Of a stretch of 64,000 nucleotides of DNA, positions 44,801 through 54,959 are shown in pieces. The position numbers were made by a program, and so were the translations under genes. Origin of the DNA: CAYZED01 sp964477445 (lineage in GTDB: Bacteria > Bacillota > Clostridia > Lutisporales > Lutisporaceae); the NCBI GenBank assembly GCA_964477445.1, contig CAYZED010000015.1:1-64000 (forward strand). The letters are read 5' to 3'. Within the stretch, counting starts at the first letter, position 1; the number at the start of each line of letters is the position of its first letter. The notes under the pieces were generated by a model. That model was given only the letters and a program-made list of their open reading frames with translations, was not told the DNA's origin and ran no database searches.

Positions 44801-45682
44801 ATGAAAAAAAATGGCACGATTATCAAAGGTATTGGTGGATTTTACTATGTTGATACTGATACCGGATTAATTGAATGTCGAGCACGTGGTAAATTTAGAA
44901 AAGATAATATATCGCCTCTTGTTGGAGATTATGTAGTTATTGAAGTAGATGAGCTTAATGTACAAGGATATATCATGGAGATACATCCAAGAAAAACTGA
45001 ATTAAATAGGCCATCAATTGCAAATGTTGATCAAGTTATGATAGTTTTTGCTATAAAAAAACCCGATATTAATCTAGTTATGCTCCAAAAATTCTTAGTG
45101 AGTGCAGAACATCTATCGATTAAACCAATTATTGTTATCAACAAAATTGATATCGATGAAAATGACGAAGCCACAGAAATAATAAGAATCTTTAGTGATA
45201 TCGGTTATAAAGTTATTTCTGCTTCTGCCAAAACTGGAGAAGGAATAGATGAAATAACTAGTGTTCTATCGAAACATATAACGGTTTTCGCTGGCCCATC
45301 TGGAGCCGGAAAATCTACTTTGCTTAACCTTATTAAACCGGGACTAACACTTAAAACAGGAGATCTAAGCAAAAAAATTGACAGAGGAACTCATACTACA
45401 AGGCATGTCGAATTGATTGACTTGTCATGTGGCGGAAAAGTTGCAGATACGCCTGGATTTACTTCGTTAGATTTGAACGAATTAGATATCGAAAAACTAA
45501 GAGATTGTTTCCCTGAATTTAAAGAAATCGAGTCAAATTGTAGATTTAATGGATGTATTCATATCAATGAACCTGATTGTGCGGTTAAAAAAGCAGTTGA
45601 AGAAGGGCAGATTGCGTCTTTCAGGTATGATTTTTATAAACAGATTCAAGAAGCTAAAAAAGCATTTAGGAGGTACAAATAA
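44801..45682 (+). CDS. rsgA: ribosome small subunit-dependent GTPase A
   Basis: Circularly permuted GTPase that checks late 30S maturation. 293 residues. OB domain first, then NKID (114-117), G1 GPSGAGKS (165-172), DTPGF, and a zinc motif CRFNGCIHINEPDC near residue 247. ATG start with GAGGAAA upstream. Confidence 0.97.
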   Translation: MKKNGTIIKGIGGFYYVDTDTGLIECRARGKFRKDNISPLVGDYVVIEVDELNVQGYIMEIHPRKTELNRPSIANVDQVMIVFAIKKPDINLVMLQKFLVSAEHLSIKPIIVINKIDIDENDEATEIIRIFSDIGYKVISASAKTGEGIDEITSVLSKHITVFAGPSGAGKSTLLNLIKPGLTLKTGDLSKKIDRGTHTTRHVELIDLSCGGKVADTPGFTSLDLNELDIEKLRDCFPEFKEIESNCRFNGCIHINEPDCAVKKAVEEGQIASFRYDFYKQIQEAKKAFRRYK

Positions 45683-46339
45683 TTGATTAAAATATCACCA
45701 TCAATTCTTTCTGCTGATTTTTCTAAACTTGGTGAAGAATTGAATTTTATAGAAGAAGCGGGTGCTGATTGGGCACATATAGATGTAATGGATGGTCATT
45801 TTGTACCAAATATTACAATTGGGGCGCCTGTTGTTTCTTCGCTAAGAAGCAAATCAGGTCTTTTTTTTGATGTTCATTTAATGATTATGAATCCAGAGAA
45901 ATATATTCATGACTTTATTGAGGCTGGGGCAGATTTAATAAGCGTTCATGCCGAAGCTACACTACACCTTAATAGAGTAATACAAATGATTAAGGCTAAA
46001 GGAGTTAAGGCTGGAGTTGCTTTGAATCCATCGACATCATTATCTTCATTAAACTACATTGTGGATGACATAGATTTAGTTCTTCTTATGAGTGTTAATC
46101 CAGGTTTTGGTGGACAAAGTTTTATTAATTCATGTTTTGATAAAATAACAGAACTCAGTAGACTTAAAAAAGAGAGAGGACTGAATTTTCATATTCAAGT
46201 CGATGGTGGTATAACTTTAGATAATGTAGAAAAAGTAATTGATTGCGGCGCTGACGTAATTGTTGCTGGTTCGGCAATATTTAATTCTCAAGACCCTGAA
46301 GAAGTCATAAAGAAAATGAAGACTTTTGGTGTGAAATAA
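45683..46339 (+). CDS. rpe: ribulose-phosphate 3-epimerase
   Basis: Pentose-phosphate enzyme, TIM barrel, 218 residues. SILSADFSKLGEE, HIDVMDGHFVPNI, MSVNPGFGGQ and VDGGI motifs with the metal-binding His and Asp are intact. TTG start directly after the rsgA stop, with AGGAGG upstream. Part of the conserved rsgA-rpe-thiN block. Confidence 0.97.
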   Translation: MIKISPSILSADFSKLGEELNFIEEAGADWAHIDVMDGHFVPNITIGAPVVSSLRSKSGLFFDVHLMIMNPEKYIHDFIEAGADLISVHAEATLHLNRVIQMIKAKGVKAGVALNPSTSLSSLNYIVDDIDLVLLMSVNPGFGGQSFINSCFDKITELSRLKKERGLNFHIQVDGGITLDNVEKVIDCGADVIVAGSAIFNSQDPEEVIKKMKTFGVK

Positions 46340-46342
46340 TTG

Positions 46343-46984
46343 ATGAAAGCATTGATAATTGGAAGTGGAATTATTGAAAATTATAGTAAAATTTCTGATT
46401 CTATAGAAAAATATGATTATATTATATGTGCTGATGGTGGAACAAGACATTCTAGAGCTTTGGGTCTGAAGCCAAATATAATAATTGGGGATTTAGATTC
46501 TACTACTAATCCGGATTTGAAATTTTACCAGGAAATTGGTGTAAAGATAGAACAGCATCCAACTAAAAAAAATATGACAGATATGGAGCTTTGTTTAGAA
46601 AGCTTAAAAAATCAATATGACGAGATACTAATTTTAGGAGCAACTGGTGGGCGTTTAGATCATTTTATGGGAAATTTACTGCTCTTATTCAATTATTTTG
46701 ATAAAGACAAAAAAATTAGAATTATTGATGAAAGAAATGAAATTTCTGTATTAAAGGATTCTAGCTTTCTTGAAATGTCAGGAGCTAAGAATGAATATGT
46801 CTCGCTTATTCCTGTTTCAGAAGAAGTCACAGGAGTTACCACCGATGGCCTTTTATATGAGTTGAATAATTTTACTTTAGCTTTCGGAACTACTTTAGGA
46901 ATAAGTAATGAAATTTTAAACAAAAAAATTAAGATTAGCATTGAGACTGGGAAGTTAATTGTAATTAAATCAAAAGACAAGTAG
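46343..46984 (+). CDS. thiN: thiamine pyrophosphokinase
   Basis: Makes thiamine diphosphate from thiamine and ATP. 213 residues. CADGGTRHSRALGLKPNIIIGDLDS (broken here as CADGGT and GDLDS), the KKNMTDME motif and LGATGGRLDHFMGN are family signatures. The start is taken as ATG 46343; a TTG three bases earlier is equally possible, as neither has a clear site. Confidence 0.95.
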   Translation: MKALIIGSGIIENYSKISDSIEKYDYIICADGGTRHSRALGLKPNIIIGDLDSTTNPDLKFYQEIGVKIEQHPTKKNMTDMELCLESLKNQYDEILILGATGGRLDHFMGNLLLLFNYFDKDKKIRIIDERNEISVLKDSSFLEMSGAKNEYVSLIPVSEEVTGVTTDGLLYELNNFTLAFGTTLGISNEILNKKIKISIETGKLIVIKSKDK

Positions 46985-47011
46985 GTTTGAAGCGGCGAAG
47001 CCGCTTCAAAC
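46985..47011 (+). terminator. hairpin at the end of the thiN cluster
   Basis: GTTTGAAGCGGC-GAA-GCCGCTTCAAAC, 12-bp perfect stem, starting at the thiN stop. No T run follows, but the same GCGGC/GAA core appears in other terminators of this window. Confidence 0.65.
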
Positions 47012-47041
47012 TATATCTGCTAAATTGAAATGAATTTATTC

Positions 47042-47114
47042 TTAACGAAATCTTAACGTTGATACTATAATAAACTTCTTTTTTTTAAGGTAGTATATTT
47101 GTATATTCGAATAT
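47042..47114 (+). promoter_or_regulatory. ars operon promoter and candidate ArsR operator
   Basis: A -10 TATAAT at 47066-47071 with a weak TTAACG 18 nt before it. A perfect 12-bp palindrome ATATTCGAATAT at 47103-47114 lies downstream, about 80 bp before arsR, and is a plausible repressor site. Binding is inference. Confidence 0.55.
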
Positions 47115-47191
47115 GAGGTTTTGGTAAATTAATAAATGTAGAATATTAGTATTTTGATTTTGAACTGAAAAACACTTGGAAGGAGGATGCG

Positions 47192-47536
47192 ATGACAACT
47201 ATATCGGATTTATTGAAAGCACTATCTGACGAAACTCGCCTAAGAATTATAAATTTAGTATTTGAAAAGGAATTATGTGTTTGTGATCTTATGGAAACTT
47301 TAAACATTACGCAAACAAAAGCATCGAGACACCTTGGAATACTAAAGAATTCTGGCTTGGTTATTGATAGAAAAAGTGCTCAGTGGGTATACTATTCAAT
47401 TCCAGAAAAAAAGAAATCAAATTTCTTAAAAATTTTAGTACTTGAGGAAATTCGTTCAGGTGAATTATTTATTAACGACTTAGAGAACCTTAATCAATGG
47501 CTTCAGAAAAAAACGGTTTCATGTAATTTTGAATAA
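47192..47536 (+). CDS. arsR: ArsR/SmtB-family arsenite-responsive repressor
   Basis: 114-residue winged-helix repressor. ELCVCDLM carries the CxC arsenite-binding site of classical ArsR at the recognition-region helix; the HTH is NITQTKASRHLGILKNSGLV. ATG start with AAGGAGG upstream. First gene of arsR-acr3-arsC. Confidence 0.94.
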   Translation: MTTISDLLKALSDETRLRIINLVFEKELCVCDLMETLNITQTKASRHLGILKNSGLVIDRKSAQWVYYSIPEKKKSNFLKILVLEEIRSGELFINDLENLNQWLQKKTVSCNFE

Positions 47537-47558
47537 TATTTAATAATGGAGGAAAAAA

Positions 47559-48632
47559 ATGCCAATAGAAAAACACGCAAAACTTTCTTTTCTTGATCGA
47601 TTCTTAACTCTTTGGATTTTTATTGCTATGGCAATTGGAATCGGAGGGGGATATTTATTTCCGGAACTCTCAAAAACTTTAGGAAACTTTTCCACTGGAA
47701 CAATATCATGGCCTATAGCAATTGGCTTAATAATTATGATGTACCCACCACTTGCAAAGATTAAGTACGAAGAACTAGGAAAGGTTACACGAAATAAATC
47801 AGCTTTCACTTTTTCTTTAATACAAAACTGGATAATTGGTCCAATTCTGATGTTTGTCCTTGCAGTAATTTTTCTGAATGATAAGCCAGAATTTGCGATT
47901 GGGTTAATAATTATTGGTCTTGCTCGATGTATTGCAATGGTTATCGTTTGGAATTCACTAGCAAAAGGCGACAGTGAGTATGCTGCTGCATTAGTTGCAC
48001 TTAATTCGATTTTCCAAATTCTTTTATATACTGCATACATATATTTCTTCGTTACTTTAGTTCCGAAATTACTTGGTCTTTCCTGGGGTGGACAAATTGT
48101 AAATGTATCTATGTGGGATGTTGCAAAAAGCGTTTTGATTTATTTAGGAATTCCTTTTGCAGCTGGCTTTATTACACGCTTTACTTTGATAAGATTAAAA
48201 ACTAAAGAGTGGTATGAAAGTGTTTTTATTCCGAAAATTTCACCATTAGCACTTATTGCGCTCCTTTATACGATAGTAATAATGTTCATCACTAAAGGCG
48301 AACAGATCATTAATAATCCTCTTGATGTTTTGAGAATATCAGTTCCAATGTTGATCTATTTCGCAATAATGTTCTTTATCAGTTTTTATATGTCCTATAG
48401 GGGTGGATTTAATTATAAACAAACTGTTACTTTAGCTTTTACAGCAGCAAGTAATAACTTTGAGTTAGCGATAGCAGTAGCTGTAGCGGTTTTTGGAATT
48501 AGCTCGGATGTTGCATTCACTGCTGTAATTGGACCATTGATTGAAGTGCCAGTAATGATTTTGTTAGTAAATGCAGCTCTTTGGCTAAAGGGTAAATACT
48601 TCGATGAAAATGGGCTATCATATAAAAAATAA
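47559..48632 (+). CDS. acr3: arsenite efflux permease Acr3
   Basis: 357 residues, ten hydrophobic helices. Acr3 hallmarks are FLDRFLTLWIFIAMAIGI at the start, MMYPPLAKIKYEE, and GLARCIAMVIVWN with the conserved Cys essential in Acr3p-type pumps, and NNFELAIAVAV near the end. ATG start with GGAGG upstream. Not ArsB-type. Confidence 0.95.
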   Translation: MPIEKHAKLSFLDRFLTLWIFIAMAIGIGGGYLFPELSKTLGNFSTGTISWPIAIGLIIMMYPPLAKIKYEELGKVTRNKSAFTFSLIQNWIIGPILMFVLAVIFLNDKPEFAIGLIIIGLARCIAMVIVWNSLAKGDSEYAAALVALNSIFQILLYTAYIYFFVTLVPKLLGLSWGGQIVNVSMWDVAKSVLIYLGIPFAAGFITRFTLIRLKTKEWYESVFIPKISPLALIALLYTIVIMFITKGEQIINNPLDVLRISVPMLIYFAIMFFISFYMSYRGGFNYKQTVTLAFTAASNNFELAIAVAVAVFGISSDVAFTAVIGPLIEVPVMILLVNAALWLKGKYFDENGLSYKK

Positions 48633-48649
48633 GAAAGAGGACATAAAAA

Positions 48650-49051
48650 ATGAAAAAAGTAGCTTTTATTTGTGTACATAACTCATGCAGGTCTCAAATG
48701 GCAGAAGCCTTAGCAAAGAAATTTGCACCAGATGTTATTGACGCATATTCTGGAGGTACAGAGACAAAACCACAAATTAATCAAGATGCCGTTAGAATTA
48801 TCAAAGAAATATATAGCATTGACATGAATGAAACTCAGAGATCAAAACTAATTGATGAACTTCCGGAAATGGATATAACAGTTAAAATGGGATGTAATGT
48901 ATCTTGCCCTTTGCCATTGTCTGACTACGTGGAAGATTGGGGATTAGAGGATCCATATGGAAAATCGGATGAATTTTTTATAAATACAGCAAAAATTATT
49001 GAAGAAAAAGTTAAAGATTTGGCAAATAGAATAAAAAATGGCGAAGTATAA
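48650..49051 (+). CDS. arsC: arsenate reductase, low-molecular-weight phosphatase type
   Basis: 133 residues, thioredoxin-coupled type. The P-loop CVHNSCRSQ holds the nucleophilic Cys, and MGCNVSCP the Cys pair that relays the disulfide; DWGLEDPYGKS completes the fold. Gives arsenite for Acr3 export. ATG start with AAAGAGGA upstream; last gene of the operon. Confidence 0.95.
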   Translation: MKKVAFICVHNSCRSQMAEALAKKFAPDVIDAYSGGTETKPQINQDAVRIIKEIYSIDMNETQRSKLIDELPEMDITVKMGCNVSCPLPLSDYVEDWGLEDPYGKSDEFFINTAKIIEEKVKDLANRIKNGEV

Positions 49052-49113
49052 AGCTCAAAGTCGGATTAGCCGCTTTCTTCAATAAGTAAATATAGTGTTT
49101 TATATAATAGACT

Positions 49114-49181
49114 GAAGTCTTACGAAACTTAACATCATTTAAACAAAGAAGTCTTACGAAACTTAACGTCATTTAAACAAA
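49114..49181 (+). repeat. 34-bp perfect tandem duplication between arsC and rpmB
   Basis: Two adjacent copies, 49114-49147 and 49148-49181, differing at one base (A/G). Each begins GAAGTCTTACGAAACT, the motif also found upstream of rqcH and tmcAL. No frame or promoter assignment is clear here. Confidence 0.9.
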
Positions 49182-49187
49182 AAAGCA

Positions 49188-49210
49188 AAAAAGCGCATTT
49201 AGCGCTTTTT
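49188..49210. terminator. bidirectional terminator between arsC and rpmB
   Basis: AAAAAGCGC/GCGCTTTTT stem (49188-49196 with 49202-49210) with 5-nt loop and A/T runs on both sides, serving the convergent arsC and rpmB transcripts. Confidence 0.88.
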
Positions 49211-49229
49211 ATTTTAGATTGATCTCTGA

Positions 49230-49421
49230 TTATACAGCTCTTTGTACCTTACCAGATCTTAAGCATCTTGTGCAAACATCAAGTCTGACAGGCGTACCGC
49301 TCACAATTGCTCTTACGGTTCTGATATTAGGAAGCCATTTTCTTCTTGTATGTCTGTTAGAATGACTGACATTGTTTCCTGACATAACGCCTTTTCCACA
49401 AACTTCGCAGCTTCTTGCCAT
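49230..49421 (-). CDS. rpmB: 50S ribosomal protein L28
   Basis: 63 residues. Zinc-binding form: CEVCG at residues 5-9 and CTRC near residue 50. NVSHSNRHTRRKWLPN is conserved. ATG start with AAGGAGGTG upstream. Divergent from asp23. Confidence 0.97.
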   Translation of the reverse strand: MARSCEVCGKGVMSGNNVSHSNRHTRRKWLPNIRTVRAIVSGTPVRLDVCTRCLRSGKVQRAV

Positions 49422-49593
49422 CTTTTACACCTCCTTTGGAGTAACACTATTCAATAAAAACATTAATATAATATCATATGGGACAAGCTATGGCAATACA
49501 AAAGTTCAAAATTTCAAACATGTTGCAGAATCTTAAGTTTTCAATTATTATTAAGTTACAGGAATGTCGACCAAAAAGAATGGAGGAATACAT

Positions 49594-49944
49594 ATGGGAG
49601 CTAAATATACTTCTCAATTCGGTGAAGTTCATATCTCTGAAGATGTTTTGGCCACTATTGCAGGAATTGCTACTACTGAATGTTATGGATTAGTTGGTAT
49701 GGCTAAGAAAGATGCATTTGATAGTTTGGCAGAAATTTTAAAAAGAGATAGCTTGGTTAAAGGGGTTAAGGTACATACAGACAATGATGAAATAATCATT
49801 GATCTTCATATTATCGTTGAATTTGGTACTAATATTTCTACAGTTGCAGAAAATATTGTCCAAAAAGTAAAATATACTATTGAAAGTATGACCGGTTTAA
49901 AGGTGAAAAAAATCAATATTAACGTCCAAGGCGTAAGGGTTTAA
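49594..49944 (+). CDS. Asp23/Gls24 family envelope stress protein
   Basis: 116 residues. The SEDVLATIAGIATTECYGLVGM segment (shown in part) and C-terminal INVQGVRV are typical of YloU/Asp23 proteins, which precede fakA in Firmicutes. ATG 49594 with GGAGG upstream; an ATG at 49564 lies before that site. Confidence 0.93.
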   Translation: MGAKYTSQFGEVHISEDVLATIAGIATTECYGLVGMAKKDAFDSLAEILKRDSLVKGVKVHTDNDEIIIDLHIIVEFGTNISTVAENIVQKVKYTIESMTGLKVKKININVQGVRV

Positions 49945-49957
49945 GGAGGATTTAAAC

Positions 49958-51616
49958 TTGTCAGAATTAAAAATTGACGGTGTATTATTAAAAAAGATGA
50001 TAATTTCCGCAGCAAATAATCTAGAAAATAATAAGGTAATGCTTAATGCGCTTAATGTTTTTCCAGTTCCAGATGGTGACACTGGAACTAACATGGCTCT
50101 TACTATGCAATCCGCCGTTAGAGAATTAGTAAATATTAAAGATGAAAATCCGTCTATAAGCAGAATAGCTGATGCTGCAGCTAATGGCTCATTGATGGGA
50201 GCTAGAGGAAACTCAGGAGTTATTTTATCTCAGATATTTAGAGGATTTGCTAAGGCTTTAAAAGGCAAAGAAGATTTCGACGCGAAAACTTTGGCTAACG
50301 CATTAATGGAAGGTTCCAATACAGCATATAAAGCGATTATGAAGCCTACAGAGGGTACAATTCTAACAGTAATAAGAGAGACGGGCGAGCACGCTATTAA
50401 AGCAGCTGAGCACACTCAGAGCGTTTTGGCTTTGTTTGAAGAATTAATTGATAAATCAAAGAAAGTCTTGGACAAAACACCTGAAATGCTTCCGGTTCTT
50501 AAAAATGCTGGTGTTGTTGATGCTGGTGGCAAAGGATTAGTAGTAATTTTGGAAGGAATGTTCTTATCTATGAAAAACGGAAGCATTCTAGATTTAAAAA
50601 ATAGCCTTAATTATGAAGTTGAAGAAAATAATTTAGATAGTAGCTTTTTTGAGTCTGTCGATCTTGAATTTGGTTATTGCACTGAATTTTTTATTAAAGT
50701 TTCTACGCCTGAAGATACTCTGAAACATAGATTATTTACGCTTGGAGATTCTTTAGTTGTAGTTTCGGATAATTCAATAACAAAAATTCATATTCACACA
50801 AACAATCCTGGCAAAGTCATAGAGATAGCATTAGAATATGGATCACTTAGCAAAATCAAAATTGATAACATGCGTGAACAACATTCAGAAATATATAAAA
50901 AAGAAATTGAAAAATTCAATTCGACAGAAGATGAACCATCTTTTTCAGGAACGAGTAAGCCTTTCGGAGTTGTTACAATCGCTATGGGTGATGGAATATC
51001 AGCTATTTTTAAAGATATGGGCGCGGATATAGTAATAGAAGGTGGACAAACGATGAATCCAAGCACAGAAGATATTGTTAACAGTATTAAAAGAATAAAT
51101 GCGGATAATATCGTTGTGCTTCCAAATAATAGCAATATTATTTTAGCAGCTAATCAAGCAAAATCATTGCTTACAGATAAGAATATTATTGTGGCCCAAA
51201 CAAAAACAATTCCCCAAGGGATATCAGCATTGATGGCTTTGGATCCTGATAAAACACCAGAAGTTAATATTAATAGAATTGATAAGGCTATTTCCGAAGT
51301 TAAGACGGGTATGATTACTTTTGCAGTTAGAAATACTAATTTTGATGGAATGGAAATAGAAGAAGGAAATATTATTGGAATAGTTTCTGGAAAAATCATC
51401 GAAGTTGGTAACGATCTCCAAAAAGTTAGTAAATCAGTAATTAAAAACATGGTTGATAAAGAATCATCATTAGTTACAGTGTATTATGGTGAAGGAACAG
51501 ATGAAAACAAAGCTATTGAATTAACGGATTATGTGGAATCTAGTTTCAAAGATATTGAAGCTGAATCACACTATGGTGGCCAGCCGCTGTATTATTACAT
51601 AATTTCAGTAGAATGA
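49958..51616 (+). CDS. fakA: fatty acid kinase catalytic subunit (DAK2 domain)
   Basis: 552 residues. Phosphorylates fatty acids bound to FakB, feeding exogenous fatty acids to PlsX/PlsY. The N-terminal DAK2 domain has FPVPDGDTGTNM near residue 31 and GARGNSGVILSQ near 84; the C-terminal DegV-like part follows. TTG start with AAGGAGGA 7 nt upstream. Co-transcribed with asp23. Confidence 0.95.
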   Translation: MSELKIDGVLLKKMIISAANNLENNKVMLNALNVFPVPDGDTGTNMALTMQSAVRELVNIKDENPSISRIADAAANGSLMGARGNSGVILSQIFRGFAKALKGKEDFDAKTLANALMEGSNTAYKAIMKPTEGTILTVIRETGEHAIKAAEHTQSVLALFEELIDKSKKVLDKTPEMLPVLKNAGVVDAGGKGLVVILEGMFLSMKNGSILDLKNSLNYEVEENNLDSSFFESVDLEFGYCTEFFIKVSTPEDTLKHRLFTLGDSLVVVSDNSITKIHIHTNNPGKVIEIALEYGSLSKIKIDNMREQHSEIYKKEIEKFNSTEDEPSFSGTSKPFGVVTIAMGDGISAIFKDMGADIVIEGGQTMNPSTEDIVNSIKRINADNIVVLPNNSNIILAANQAKSLLTDKNIIVAQTKTIPQGISALMALDPDKTPEVNINRIDKAISEVKTGMITFAVRNTNFDGMEIEEGNIIGIVSGKIIEVGNDLQKVSKSVIKNMVDKESSLVTVYYGEGTDENKAIELTDYVESSFKDIEAESHYGGQPLYYYIISVE

Positions 51617-51651
51617 GAAAAGCTTGATTTCCTAAACTTTAAAAAAATCGA

Positions 51652-51680
51652 AAAAAGTGCGCATAACGCACTTTTTTTTA
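51652..51680 (+). terminator. terminator after fakA
   Basis: AAAAAGTGCG/CGCACTTTTT stem (51652-51661 with 51667-51676), 5-nt loop, followed by further T. Confidence 0.92.
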
Positions 51681-51749
51681 TAAAACACACTTATTAACTT
51701 AAATTCGTATAATTCATCAACACAAATTCATATAATTGGAAGGTGCATA

Positions 51750-53853
51750 ATGGATGTTGATTTAAAAAAATCCATTAAAGAATTAAAAGGTATTGGAGAA
51801 AAGAAAGCTCAAGCACTTAATAAACTTGGGGTTTATAATTTTGAGGACTTATTGAACTATTATCCAAGGAAATATATTGATAAAAGAAATATTACTGAGA
51901 TAGTTGAACTTGTTGAAGGTCAATTTAGCTCAGTAAAAGTGATTATTAAGAAGCCAATTATTGAAATGAAAACAAAAACTGGTCTATTAATTTCAAGATG
52001 TATAGGTGAAGATTCTACAGGAAAACTAGATTTTATCTGGTATAACAACAGATTTATAAAGAACTATATTAAGACTGGTGAAGAATATATTTTTTATGGC
52101 AAAATTAAAAAAATCGCTGGAAAGCTTACAATGGAATATCCGGAATATGAAGGTGGTTCGGGAGAAGATAGTTTAAACCTTCTTAGAATTGTTCCTGATT
52201 ACCCTTTGACTCAAGGTGTTACCCAAAAAGATATTAGAAAATTCATGGATCAGTTAATTAAAATAACAGATGGAAAGTTGAAAGATCTTTTTCCTGAATC
52301 GTTAAGACTAAAAGACAATTTGGCGGAATATAATTTCGCAATAAGTAATTTACATCAACNNNNNNNNNNTATTGCGAAATTATATTCCGCCAAATTGTAA
52401 TTTACATCAACCTGAAACCGAAGAATCTCTTTCAATTGCATTAAATCGATTCAAATATGAAGAATTCTTCACGATGTTTTCTGGTTTAGAACTTCTTAGA
52501 CAGGATAAAAAAAATCAATCGATCGGGATTAAGTTTAATAAAAAAGACTTAGCTTTGTTATATAGAGAGCGGCTTCCATATAAGTTAACAAATGCTCAAG
52601 AGCGAGTTTTGCTCGAAATTTTTAATGACATGATAGTAGAAAAGCCTATGAACCGACTGCTACAAGGCGATGTTGGCTCAGGCAAAACAATTATTGCTAT
52701 GATGGCAATGTATCTTTGCTCGATAAATGATTTTCAAAGCGTTATTATTGCACCTACTGAGATTTTGGCAAGACAGCATTTCGAATCATTAACTGATTTT
52801 TTTAAAGAAACAGGAAAAAAAGTTGGTCTTCTAGTTGGATCACTCTCAAAAAAAGAAAAACTTCAACTTCTTAATTCCTTAGAAAATGGAGATATTGATG
52901 TTTTAGCTGCAACTCATGCAGTTTTGGAAGACAATGTAATCTTTAAAAATCTTGGATTGGCTATCACAGATGAACAGCATAGATTTGGCGTAAAACAGCG
53001 TCTTGTGTTAAATGACAAGGGTAAAAATCCTGATATTTTAGTTATGTCAGCGACACCAATACCAAGAACTTTATCTTTGATTATTTATGGAGACCTAGAT
53101 ATTTCAGTAATTGACGAACTTCCACCAAAGAGAAAATCAATAGAAACATTCTTAATTGATTCTTCTAAAGTTGACAGAATGTATGGATTTATTAAGAATG
53201 AGATAAAAAAAGGAAATCAAGTATATATTGTATGTCCTTTAGTTGAAGACAGTGAAGCATTGGAATTAAAATCAGCTATGACACATTCTGAATTTTTAAA
53301 AAGTGAGATTTTTTGTGAAGAAAAACTAGAAATGATACACGGAAAACTAAAGGCAAAAGAAAAAGATCAGATTATGCAAAATTTCAAGAATGGCGAAACA
53401 AAGATATTAGTCAGTACAACAGTTATTGAAGTTGGAGTTAATGTTCCAAATGCGACTGTAATGGTAATAGAAAATGCTGAAAGGTTTGGAATGGCTCAAT
53501 TACATCAATTGAGAGGTAGAATCGGGCGGGGCAGTGAAAAATCTTTTTGTATTATGATATCAGATTCGAAGAATGAGAATAGTAGAGAACGACTTAAATT
53601 CTTATCTTCTACTACTGATGGATTTAAAATAGCAGAAAAGGACCTTGAAACTAGGGGTGCTGGAGAAATTTTAGGATTAAAACAACATGGATTACCAGAT
53701 CTAATTTTAGCAGACTTAGTCAGAGATCATGAGCTTCTATTAAGAGCAAAAGAAACAGTAAAAATCGTATATAGTAGCGATGAATATGTTATTTTAAAGA
53801 AAGTTTTGGAAGAAAGATTTGAAAAAAAATTAAGAGAAATTGCTTTAAATTAA
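51750..53853 (+). CDS. recG: ATP-dependent DNA helicase RecG, interrupted by an assembly artefact
   Basis: Remodels stalled forks and Holliday junctions. The N-terminal wedge domain (51750-52359) reads to SNLHQ, then ten N and a 42-bp false segment follow; deleting 52360-52411 joins the frame exactly into SNLHQPETEESL. Helicase motifs are intact: GDVGSGKT, TDEQHRFG (DEQH), SATPIPRT and QLRGRIGRG. Corrected length is about 680 residues, normal for the family. ATG start with GGAAGGTG upstream. Confidence 0.93.
52360..52411. other. 10-N gap followed by a fold-back duplication in recG
   Basis: After N 52360-52369, bases 52370-52397 are the reverse complement of the bases just before the gap (from about 52318 to 52345), and then TAATTTACATCAAC repeats directly. 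Removing 52 bases restores recG, so this is an assembly or amplification chimera. Confidence 0.93.
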
Positions 53854-53902
53854 ACAATATGATAATATTTATAGTTGTAAACAGATAGAAAGAGGTATTT
53901 TT

Positions 53903-54454
53903 TTGAGAGTAATTGCAGGAACACATAGAGGAAGAAAGCTAATTTCTCCTGAAGGTGATGATATAAGACCAACGACTGATAGGGTTAAAGAAAATATTTT
54001 TAATCTATTAAATTTAAAAATTCCATTTTCTACTTTTCTAGACTTATTCACTGGAAGCGGTGCTATTGGAATAGAGGCGTTAAGTAGAGGTGCTGAAAAA
54101 GTAGTTTTTGTTGATAAAGACCAAAAAAGCATTGGTTATTTAAAACAAAATCTCGAAAAGCTTAAGATAAATAGTAATTATGTCATTTATTGCGAAGATT
54201 CTTTTAGCATTATTGATAGATTTGCCTCACAAAAAGAAAAATTTGATATTATTTACCTTGATCCTCCGTATAAAACGGGTATGTACCAAGAAATAATTAA
54301 GAAAATTGCTGAGACAAATATACTTTCGGAAGATGGAATAATTGTTTCTGAACACTCAGCTGAGGATGGTTTTAGTGATTTGCCAAAAACTTTTATGTTA
54401 TTGAAGGAAAAAAAATATGGTAATATAGTAGTTAGTATATACAAAGCAGAATAA
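53903..54454 (+). CDS. rsmD: 16S rRNA (guanine-966-N2)-methyltransferase
   Basis: 183 residues. RVIAGTHRGRKL, RPTTDRVKEN(I)FN, the SAM motif LDLFTGSGAIGIE and catalytic LDPPY are intact. TTG start with AAGAGGT upstream. Followed after 17 bp by coaD, the usual partner. Confidence 0.96.
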   Translation: MRVIAGTHRGRKLISPEGDDIRPTTDRVKENIFNLLNLKIPFSTFLDLFTGSGAIGIEALSRGAEKVVFVDKDQKSIGYLKQNLEKLKINSNYVIYCEDSFSIIDRFASQKEKFDIIYLDPPYKTGMYQEIIKKIAETNILSEDGIIVSEHSAEDGFSDLPKTFMLLKEKKYGNIVVSIYKAE

Positions 54455-54471
54455 TTTTTGGAGGCGATTAA

Positions 54472-54957
54472 TTGAGTATAGCTATTTATCCTGGAAGCTT
54501 TGATCCATTTACAAAAGGGCATCTGGATATAGTTGAAAGAGGTGCAAAATTATTCGATCAATTGATAATTGGAGTTTTAATGAATACCACAAAAGATCCA
54601 ATTTTTGAGATGGATGAGAGAGTCGAATTAATACGTGCAGCAGTTGTTGATATACCTAATGTAAGAGTAGACACTTTTTCAGGTTTATTAGTAAATTATA
54701 TGAAAGAAATAAATGTTAATATTATACTTAAAGGATTACGCGCGGTAGCAGATTATGAATATGAACTTTCCATGGCACAAATGAATAAGAGTTTAAGTAG
54801 TGATGTTGAAACGATTTTTCTAATGTCGAACAGTAATTATTCACATATAAGTTCTAGTATGATAAAGGAAATTGTTAAATTAGGTGGAGATGTTTCTGAG
54901 TTCGTACCTAATAATATTTATAAAATTCTTATAGAAAAGTTGAGAGGAAGGGTATAA
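54472..54957 (+). CDS. coaD: phosphopantetheine adenylyltransferase
   Basis: 161 residues. PGSFDPFTKGHLDI with the TxGH nucleotidyltransferase motif at 14-17, GLRAVADYEYE and the C-terminal ISSSMIKE signature. Fourth step of CoA synthesis. TTG start with GGAGG upstream. Confidence 0.97.
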   Translation: MSIAIYPGSFDPFTKGHLDIVERGAKLFDQLIIGVLMNTTKDPIFEMDERVELIRAAVVDIPNVRVDTFSGLLVNYMKEINVNIILKGLRAVADYEYELSMAQMNKSLSSDVETIFLMSNSNYSHISSSMIKEIVKLGGDVSEFVPNNIYKILIEKLRGRV

Positions 54958-54959
54958 TA

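Noticed and set aside
49114..49181. Minimal CRISPR or attachment-site pair
   Set aside because: The two 34-bp copies are directly adjacent with no spacer, and no integrase or cas gene is near.
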